Shown in pieces: positions 7,148 through 12,292 of a DNA stretch of 12,292 bases. The number at the start of each line of letters is the position of its first letter. Position 1 is the stretch's first letter. Origin of the DNA: Clostridiaceae bacterium (lineage in GTDB: Bacteria; Bacillota; Clostridia; Oscillospirales; Acutalibacteraceae); assembly GCA_016281115.1 (NCBI GenBank), contig JAEEHZ010000045.1, positions 1 through 12,292 on the forward strand, in the 5' to 3' direction. The notes under the pieces were generated by a model, which saw only the letters and a program-made list of their open reading frames with translations, was not told the DNA's origin and searched no databases. The position numbers and the translations under genes were made by a program.

Positions 7148-7180
7148 CAAAAAAATCACAGAAACGTCACTTTTTAATTT

Positions 7181-9232
7181 TTAGCAAGTGAACAGGTCAA
7201 AGAAAAATTTATAGGCGGAGATATTGTTGTTAAGTATGAGACTGCGTGCGTTTTCAAATGCCATAGCACCGCCGATAAGCGCTGAAATTACACAAAATAT
7301 ACAAAATACACCGAGCAGTTTGGGATAAAGAGACGGAATAACATCTTTTGTTTTTTCAAGGATCACAAGCATACCGAGTGAACCTATAATTGACATCATA
7401 AGCATAATATCTGTTTCATATCTCAGGTGTACGCCGCCCATACATACGTCCAAAAACGCGATGATCACGGCTGCGGCAACAGCAAGAATTATCACGGCGC
7501 GTTTTGAACGGTTTTCTTTTCCTTTGGATGAAATCAATGAGCCGAATATACCCCATGTTATGGGATAAGACAGTGCGCCCACCGTAGCAATATTGTAAAT
7601 ATATGAACGGTAAACATTCAAATCGGTTTTTTGCGTGAATATAAACGGAAATGTACCGCTTACTCTCGGCGGCTGCAAAAACATATGATAAATTGCAGGG
7701 AAGAACAGGAAAAGCCTTATATTATTCTTTGAAGTATCGCTTACGGTAATGTTATAAATGGCACCAAATTGGAAAGGTGAATCAAACCGTGCCTTGTTAT
7801 AAATCATAAGGGCAATACCGCAAACGGCAATAGGTGCAAAGAACGCTATAACTGATGCTATTTTCTCTTTTTTCTCGCGCTGCTGCAGAAGATATGATAT
7901 AAACAGAGGAATGAGCATTACACAATACAGTATTGATATCGGCCTTGATGCAAGCAGAGAAACCGCGCCAAGCCCTGCCAAAGCAAACAAAATTATACGG
8001 GACACGGTTTTTTCCGCGTGAACTGCCTTGAATGAAGTAAACAATGTTAACGCAAGAAACAGAATACCCGATAAGCAGGCTATGTTATACATATTAGCCA
8101 TAGACTGCGAAGCATAGATAAGTGAAGCAAAGCATATTGCAGGCATAGCCATGCACATTAGAATAAGTGAGGGCTTTTTGCAGTAATGCTTAACAATTTC
8201 AATAAATGCAAGGCAAATAAACATACACCCGAAAAAAGATAGGAAAAGTGATGCGCTGTGTTCTGTGGGGATATGGCCTGTAAGAGCGTAATACGGGTAA
8301 TAGTAATAGATTATCGGCGCAACACCGAAATAAGAATATGTGTTTCCGTTATAGTATGCGCTGTCCCACACAAGTCCTGCGCCTGACGCGTATTTACCGC
8401 GTTCCGAGTTGTCGTATACGTTCTCAAGCGCCGATACTCTTGCCTTGTCGATATCAACATCTATATTAAGATGACCGTCTAAAAACGCATCAAACTGGCG
8501 CGCATAAAGACTGCATTCGGTGAGGTCGGATGCGGTAAGCGGATGTGAATATGATTTTGTTTGAGTTTTTGATGAAGTAAAATTATTTAAGAAAACCGAG
8601 TTGAGCATACACACGGCAATAACTATTGCCAAAAGCGCAACATGACCTTTGTTATTTTTATCGTATTCTTTATTGTACGCCTTATTACGGATTATAACGA
8701 ATATACCGCATATTATTATACAGAATAAAACGTATCTGAAAAAGTTAAAGCTTATAGGCGGCTTTGCGTTAATAGTTATATTGGTAAGGCTTATATTAGA
8801 GTCTGATGAATTAACGCTTATCTTAAGAGATTTAAGCTTGCCTGCGGGGTTTATCTTTAAATAATCGGTTGTTTCTTTTGCTCCGCAGAAAAATCTGTAT
8901 TTACCTGCAAGCTGATATTCATAGGCAAAGTTTTCATCGAGCATCATTATCTGAATATCGTTGTACGATATCATACCTACAGCAGATATTCCCACACAGC
9001 AGGCAGGAATATTGATATTATCTATGTATAGGCCGTCGCTTTCCTGTCTTACATCGGGATTATTGTTAAGCTTGATCGAATGCGGTTCATAACCGCCAAA
9101 TGAACTTTTTATCAGAATGCCGTTTGAAAGTATCAACTCGGCAAATACAAGTAAAATACATATTACCGAAATAATAAGTGCGTTAAAATATTTTGTCGGA
9201 AGACTGTTTTTTTGTTTTTTGTTTTTAGACAT
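7181..9232 (-). CDS. Polytopic GT-C-like membrane protein (putative glycosyltransferase)
   Basis: A 683-residue membrane protein. A Lys-rich N-terminus (MSKNKKQKN) precedes a first membrane segment at about 17-38. Residues 40-160 form a hydrophilic, beta-rich domain, probably extracytoplasmic. A second segment lies at 165-182, a third near 198-216, then a loop (220-300) with RQFDAFLDGHLNID at 245-258 and YYNGNTYSYFGVAP at 293-306. About eight to ten further segments follow, with HLRYETDIMLMM near the C-terminus. The DAFLDGHL / YFGVAP loop plus a late RYE motif recur in Firmicutes proteins annotated as GT39-like or uncharacterised GT-C enzymes, which use polyprenyl-phosphate sugars outside the membrane. 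I see no proof of catalysis. Start ATG 9232 has GGAG about 10 nt upstream. It begins 28 bases after the LOR gene and may be co-transcribed with it. Confidence 0.72.
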   Translation of the reverse strand: MSKNKKQKNSLPTKYFNALIISVICILLVFAELILSNGILIKSSFGGYEPHSIKLNNNPDVRQESDGLYIDNINIPACCVGISAVGMISYNDIQIMMLDENFAYEYQLAGKYRFFCGAKETTDYLKINPAGKLKSLKISVNSSDSNISLTNITINAKPPISFNFFRYVLFCIIICGIFVIIRNKAYNKEYDKNNKGHVALLAIVIAVCMLNSVFLNNFTSSKTQTKSYSHPLTASDLTECSLYARQFDAFLDGHLNIDVDIDKARVSALENVYDNSERGKYASGAGLVWDSAYYNGNTYSYFGVAPIIYYYYPYYALTGHIPTEHSASLFLSFFGCMFICLAFIEIVKHYCKKPSLILMCMAMPAICFASLIYASQSMANMYNIACLSGILFLALTLFTSFKAVHAEKTVSRIILFALAGLGAVSLLASRPISILYCVMLIPLFISYLLQQREKKEKIASVIAFFAPIAVCGIALMIYNKARFDSPFQFGAIYNITVSDTSKNNIRLFLFFPAIYHMFLQPPRVSGTFPFIFTQKTDLNVYRSYIYNIATVGALSYPITWGIFGSLISSKGKENRSKRAVIILAVAAAVIIAFLDVCMGGVHLRYETDIMLMMSIIGSLGMLVILEKTKDVIPSLYPKLLGVFCIFCVISALIGGAMAFENARSLILNNNISAYKFFFDLFTC

Positions 9233-9260
9233 TGTTTATTATCTCCGTTTCAATTGATTA

Positions 9261-9737
9261 TCAGCTCTGAAAAGCAACAGCAGTATCTGAAGACACAACT
9301 ATGCTGTTTATGCACACAGCAGCGGCAATACATAAAAGCTGTCTGCCTTCGCAATTTATCTCAAGCATATATCCGAGACCGGAGGAATCGGGACTTTGCG
9401 ACATAACGACGCTTTTGTCGGCGTCGTATATTTCATAAGTAGGTGCCAGCCCGTATATATGCCAGCTTATTCCGGAAAAGACATATTGCTTTCTCATGTG
9501 GTTGAACGTGAGTCTCAGTTTATCCGTTTCACCGCTCAAGTAGTATACCGTTATAGGAAGCTGAACGGATGTTTGGAGTATTTTAAAAACTCGCTTTCCG
9601 TTTTCATCAAAGATATACATTGCGTCTCCCAGCAGACCGTATTTGCCGGAAACGCGGTATACGAGCTTTCCGCTGTTGTCGTAAACGGAGTATCTGTCTT
9701 TGCTGTCGCCGGTGTCGCGGACAATGTACATCTTCAA
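9261..9737 (-). CDS. LURP-one-related (LOR/tubby-like) protein
   Basis: About 158 residues, the usual length of a single LOR domain. The repeated strand-turn pattern MYIVRDTGDSKDRYSVYDNS, LVYRVSGKYGLLGDAMYIFD and VFKILQTSVQLPITVYYL is the hallmark of LOR proteins, whose 12-stranded beta barrel around a central helix resembles Tubby. Bacterial members have no established function; lipid or membrane binding is only suggested by the Tubby likeness. The late helix (RQLLCIAAAVCINSIVV) matches the hydrophobic helix that fills the barrel. The start is TTG 9737, because GAGGTG (9744-9749) leaves 6 nt to it; GTG 9746 is part of that SD, and ATG 9731 is 12 nt away. It lies upstream of the GT-C-like gene, with its own promoter. 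Confidence 0.85.
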   Translation of the reverse strand: MKMYIVRDTGDSKDRYSVYDNSGKLVYRVSGKYGLLGDAMYIFDENGKRVFKILQTSVQLPITVYYLSGETDKLRLTFNHMRKQYVFSGISWHIYGLAPTYEIYDADKSVVMSQSPDSSGLGYMLEINCEGRQLLCIAAAVCINSIVVSSDTAVAFQS

Positions 9738-9770
9738 TGCTTTCACCTCACATTCAATTCACGCATAACT

Positions 9771-9799
9771 ATTATAACCACTGAGCTCAATATTTACAA
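9771..9799 (-). promoter_or_regulatory. Sigma-A promoter of the LOR / membrane-protein pair
   Basis: On the minus strand, -35 TTGTAA (9794-9799, four of six consensus bases) and -10 TATAAT (9771-9776, perfect) are 17 nt apart. The predicted start near 9764 gives a short leader before the TTG at 9737. The spacer contains the 8-bp palindrome TGAGCTCA (9782-9789), which may or may not be an operator. Confidence 0.65.
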
Positions 9800-9858
9800 C
9801 AGTTTTTATAATATAGTTTTACTTAAATAATAAAATATGCAAAAAGACTCGCACAAGC

Positions 9859-9888
9859 GAATATATATCAAATTAATTGAAGATAATA
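9859..9888 (+). promoter_or_regulatory. Candidate sigma-G (forespore) promoter of spoVAE
   Basis: GAATA (9859-9863) and GATAATA (9882-9888) are 18 nt apart. The sigma-G consensus as I recall it is a GNATA-type -35 and a CATNNTA-type -10 at this spacing; only the first -10 base deviates. SpoVA genes are made in the forespore under sigma-G in Bacillus, which supports the reading. The match is short and the region is AT-rich, so chance is possible. Confidence 0.45.
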
Positions 9889-9904
9889 TAAGCAGATAAA
9901 ATTC

Positions 9905-9914
9905 GGGAGGTGAT
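9905..9914 (+). promoter_or_regulatory. Perfect Shine-Dalgarno site with no standard start at normal spacing
   Basis: GGGAGGTGAT contains a 9-base match (9906-9914) to the 16S 3' end. The in-frame GTG at 9910 lies inside this site and is unlikely to start translation. At the ideal distance (8 nt after GGAGG) the frame has ATA at 9919. The next standard start is ATG 9940, 29 nt away. Confidence 0.7.
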
Positions 9915-9939
9915 TTTTATAAACACCGCACAATTACTA

Positions 9940-10296
9940 ATGTCGCTGTTCAACGCATTTTGGGTTGGCGGACTCATATGCGCCGTGTGTCAGATTTTCA
10001 TTGACAAAACCAAGGTAACGCCCGCAAGGATACTTGTAACACTTGTTGTTTTGGGAGTATTTTTAACGGCAATAGGAATTTATGAGCCTTTGGCTGATTA
10101 TGCGGGCGGCGGCGCGACTGTACCGCTTATGGGCTTTGGATATACCATTGCCAAAGGGGTGGAAGAATCAGTTAAACAACAGGGCGCGCTGGGTATTCTG
10201 TCAGGCGGAGCCGCTGCCTGTGCGGCAGGAATATCGGCTGCCGTTGTTTTTGGATATATTTTTTCACTTGTGTCTCGTTCATCGGAAAAGAAGTAA
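9940..10296 (+). CDS. spoVAE: SpoVAE, stage V sporulation protein (DPA channel component)
   Basis: From ATG 9940 the protein has 118 residues, close to the 116 of the Bacillus subtilis SpoVAEb that I recall, and it lines up at the N-terminus: AFWVGGLICAVCQ (6-18). DKTKVTPARILVTLVVLGV (22-40) and the AGGGATVPLMGFG loop (55-67) are strong family signatures. Membrane segments lie near 4-20, 30-48 and 85-110. SpoVA proteins form the inner-membrane channel that loads dipicolinic acid into the forespore and releases it at germination. The frame extends upstream to GTG 9910 (128 residues), but that codon is inside the SD site, so the exact start is uncertain (ATA 9919 or ATG 9940). The gene stands alone here: spoVAC and spoVAD, its usual operon partners, are not adjacent; a divergent LOR gene lies upstream and a terminator downstream. 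Confidence 0.92.
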   Translation: MSLFNAFWVGGLICAVCQIFIDKTKVTPARILVTLVVLGVFLTAIGIYEPLADYAGGGATVPLMGFGYTIAKGVEESVKQQGALGILSGGAAACAAGISAAVVFGYIFSLVSRSSEKK

Positions 10297-10320
10297 AAGA
10301 ATTGTAATGTAATTATTGTT

Positions 10321-10358
10321 AAAAGTCACAAATTAGAGTAGTCTGATTTGTGACTTTT
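10321..10358 (+). terminator. Intrinsic terminator after spoVAE
   Basis: AAAAGTCACAAAT (10321-10333) and ATTTGTGACTTTT (10346-10358) form a perfect 13-bp stem with a 12-nt loop, 25 bases after the spoVAE stop. The A tract and T tract are part of the stem, as is common in AT-rich Firmicutes terminators. It separates spoVAE from the strong promoter that follows. Confidence 0.85.
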
Positions 10359-10418
10359 GTTCAAAAAATCGAAATTGATAAAAATTTGCGGTTTAAAGGG
10401 ATAAATTATTATTTTTGC

Positions 10419-10447
10419 TTGACAACACAACATTTCCACTATATAAT
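10419..10447 (+). promoter_or_regulatory. Perfect consensus sigma-A promoter
   Basis: TTGACA (10419-10424) and TATAAT (10442-10447) are exactly consensus and 17 nt apart. The sequence just upstream of the -35 (about 10401-10416) is almost all A/T, like an UP element. The predicted start near 10454 gives a 5' leader of about 60 nt before the ATG at 10515. High expression of the secreted protein is expected. Confidence 0.93.
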
Positions 10448-10465
10448 TAAGACAATCGGTATTGA

Positions 10466-10478
10466 GTGCGTTTTGCAC
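10466..10478 (+). other. Small hairpin in the 5' leader of the secreted-protein gene
   Basis: GTGC (10466-10469) and GCAC (10475-10478) pair around a gtttt loop, flanked by CGG and CCG triplets that could extend a second, outer stem. It lies about 20 nt before the GGAGG ribosome site. I do not recognise a known riboswitch class. It may be a 5' stabilising hairpin. Confidence 0.35.
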
Positions 10479-10514
10479 GTGATCCGGAATTTATTATGGA
10501 GGTTTCTGTTAGAA

Positions 10515-12292
10515 ATGAGATTCACAAAATTACTTAAAAAGACAACTGCGTGTCTGCTCGCAACTTTAATGATTATCGGCAGTATGGCTATGCTTAATAT
10601 GACAGCATTTGCAGCTGACGACAGCATTATGGCAGGCGCATCCGAAAGCACGGCAATAAGAGTAGGCGACAATGTTACAATCAAACTTGGCGCAAAAGAT
10701 TATAACGGCAACGAGATAAACTCAATGTATGCATATCTTGTTTATACCGTTAAGTCTATACTCGGCGACAAAGCTACTATTGAAACAAGCTACTATGTTT
10801 CTTCCGTTAGCTATCTTTTGAAGCTCGATATGAACGTTAACGATATAGAGCTCAAAACATATGCCGAAGAGAGAGATTCCGATGAGGATATCGTTTATGT
10901 TATCGGTAAAGGCTCAGATGTTCTTATCAAGAGCGGCGCTATTGAGCAAGACGAAGACATGAAAGAAGTTAAAGGCTTCTGGAGAATTTTCTCTTATACC
11001 GTTGAAGATATCGACGAAAACGGTGTAGCAAAAATTTCCTGCCGTTTAACTGCTGCTTATCTTGAGAAGATGGGCTTGACTGAAGACATGATAGCAAATA
11101 TGTTCAATATCGACTCAGACAACGAGTGGTTTAAAAACATTTATCCTATCATCACAAGCCTTGGTTGGACAGTAACAAAATACATCAAGCTTGACGACCT
11201 CGTTCTTCAAGGCAACGGTGTTCCCAACAAAGCAGAGATCGGCGTTTACAAAACAGCCGAAAGACTTACCGTAGAGGCTACTACATATCTCGCAAAGAGC
11301 GGCGAAAAGACCGAAAAAATTACTATTCCTACCGGAACAGAGGTTGTTATAGCAGACTACTCCAATGGTTATGCTACCGTATATCTCCTTCTCAACGGCA
11401 AATATTATAAAACAACAAAAATAACTATCAACAGCTGTGACCTCGTAAGCAAAGAGAGAGAACTCTTCTGCGACAACGGTCTTAAAGAGAAGAGCTTTGT
11501 AAAGGTTACCGAGCTTTACGGTACCGATACCGATTCTTTCGAAGGCTATAAGGATTTCTGGTTTACAAGCGTTGAAGATTACAAAGATTATCCTCTTATC
11601 TATGATGTACTTTATGAAATCAAGTATGCATACGGCGATGCAGCATACATAGTTCCTGCTTCTCCGATCATTGTAAACGGTACAGACGTTACTGAGGAAT
11701 ATTGCCTTGCAATTCCGCCTAAGTATCTTAAATCTGCTGCCGGCACATACAGAACAACAACTAAGGTTTCCGTTCTTAACGTAGACAGAAACACAGAGCT
11801 CGGTTCTTTTGCAGCTAACACTGTTTTCTATTCAACAGGTGAAGTTATCGACGGATATCTCCGTGTAAGATACAACGGACTTAACGGCGTTGTAGACGCT
11901 TCCAAGCTTGAGTACGTTTCTAAGAACGTTATTAACTACACAAGCTACAAGCTCGGCGATGTTGTTTACATTAAGAAGAACATCACAGAAGATTACGACG
12001 GCAACGAGATATTTGCCGACAGATCAAGCAAAAATTATTTTGGCGTTGATTATGCAACAGAGTTGTACGAAACACAGTTTGAGGTTGTATTCGTAGCCAA
12101 CGACTGGGTAGAGCTTGAGGAAACAGCACAGTCTGTTGAAGAGCACAACAGAGATACTGAGAATTATGAGTTCTCTGTAATTCTTCCCATAACAAGCATC
12201 TCTAAGAGATACAACGACAGCGACACAGACGAGTTCTCCGATGTAGTAACAATGTATGGTGACGCAACTCTTGACAAAGAAGTAAACCTTGA
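10515..12292 (+). CDS. Large secreted protein with SH3b-like domains, 3' end cut by window edge
   Basis: The frame is open from ATG 10515 to the window end, 592 complete codons with no stop. GGAGG at 10498-10502 is 12 nt upstream, a long but usable spacing. Residues 1-33 are a Sec signal peptide: basic MRFTKLLKKT, a hydrophobic core, and an AFA cleavage site before ADD. The mature part is Asp/Lys/Tyr-rich and beta-strand-rich with no catalytic motif that I recognise. Two stretches, about 244-312 (VYKTAERLTV to CDLVS) and 410-467 (GTYRTTTKVSV to LEYVS), look like bacterial SH3 domains, which often bind cell wall. At the very end YGDATLDKEVNL (581-592) resembles the first calcium loop of a type I dockerin. 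Codon choice favours AAC, ATC, CTT/CTC and GAC more than the neighbouring genes, as in highly expressed genes, which agrees with its consensus promoter. Likely an abundant wall-associated or cellulosome-type extracellular protein; function unknown. Confidence 0.88.
   Translation, partial: MRFTKLLKKTTACLLATLMIIGSMAMLNMTAFAADDSIMAGASESTAIRVGDNVTIKLGAKDYNGNEINSMYAYLVYTVKSILGDKATIETSYYVSSVSYLLKLDMNVNDIELKTYAEERDSDEDIVYVIGKGSDVLIKSGAIEQDEDMKEVKGFWRIFSYTVEDIDENGVAKISCRLTAAYLEKMGLTEDMIANMFNIDSDNEWFKNIYPIITSLGWTVTKYIKLDDLVLQGNGVPNKAEIGVYKTAERLTVEATTYLAKSGEKTEKITIPTGTEVVIADYSNGYATVYLLLNGKYYKTTKITINSCDLVSKERELFCDNGLKEKSFVKVTELYGTDTDSFEGYKDFWFTSVEDYKDYPLIYDVLYEIKYAYGDAAYIVPASPIIVNGTDVTEEYCLAIPPKYLKSAAGTYRTTTKVSVLNVDRNTELGSFAANTVFYSTGEVIDGYLRVRYNGLNGVVDASKLEYVSKNVINYTSYKLGDVVYIKKNITEDYDGNEIFADRSSKNYFGVDYATELYETQFEVVFVANDWVELEETAQSVEEHNRDTENYEFSVILPITSISKRYNDSDTDEFSDVVTMYGDATLDKEVNL

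Noticed and set aside
7148..7180. T-rich minus-strand run after the GT-C-like gene as a terminator
   Set aside because: Seven Ts are present (7149-7155 region), but the flanking GTGAC/GTGAT elements are direct rather than inverted, so no stem forms.
9782..9789. TGAGCTCA palindrome in the LOR promoter spacer as an operator
   Set aside because: An 8-bp palindrome is too short to assign, and no second copy or known regulator match is seen.
9396..9830. Plus-strand 144-residue frame antisense to the LOR gene
   Set aside because: It has no SD and no recognisable family, and it runs opposite to a clear LOR protein and its promoter.
10439..10684. Minus-strand 81-residue frame over the promoter and signal peptide
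   Set aside because: It lies antisense to the strong promoter and signal-peptide region and shows no ribosome site or protein family; it mirrors the hydrophobic coding strand.

Overview
The window looks like a piece of a chromosome from an anaerobic, endospore-forming, low-to-mid G+C Gram-positive bacterium (class Clostridia; gut Oscillospiraceae/Ruminococcaceae-like is my best guess). The reasons are a clear SpoVAE sporulation protein, Gram-positive style Shine-Dalgarno sites of the GGAGGTGAT type, GTG/TTG starts, AT-rich sigma-A promoters, and a secreted protein that runs off the right end just as a dockerin-like calcium loop seems to begin. Taxonomy is an inference; no rRNA or marker set is present.

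Layout. (1) 2-1117, plus strand: the 3' part of a gene for a protein with two OB-fold-like domains and a C-terminal beta-rich domain. It ends at a hairpin terminator (1149-1179) shared with the convergent cinA. (2) 1193-7091, minus strand, read right to left from an extended -10 promoter (7120-7147): a GT42/DUF115-like putative glycosyltransferase, a Wzx-type flippase, a NeuA-like cytidylyltransferase, a DmpG/HMGL-like aldolase, a KdsC-like HAD phosphatase, then cinA after an inverted repeat. (3) 7181-9737, minus strand: a polytopic GT-C-like membrane protein preceded by a LURP-one-related (LOR) protein, with a promoter at 9771-9799. (4) 9940-10296, plus strand: a lone spoVAE with a candidate sigma-G promoter and a hairpin terminator. 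(5) 10515 to the right edge, plus strand: a long secreted protein, cut by the window, behind a perfect consensus sigma-A promoter (TTGACA-17-TATAAT).

The most interesting unit is the five-gene block 2507-7091. NeuA-like, KdsC-like and GT42/DUF115-like proteins are the parts that dephosphorylate, CMP-activate and transfer a 2-keto-3-deoxy (ulosonic) acid such as sialic acid, Kdo or pseudaminic acid. The usual PEP-dependent synthase (NeuB/KdsA) is not present; a DRE-TIM metalloaldolase sits in its place. I infer a surface-glycan pathway in which a pyruvate-type aldolase builds an unusual ulosonic acid-like sugar that is activated as a CMP-sugar, transferred, and exported by the flippase. This is a hypothesis from gene content and motifs.

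There are no tRNA, rRNA, CRISPR or mobile elements that I can support. Gaps between genes are all shorter than 300 bases and their content is described in the entries.
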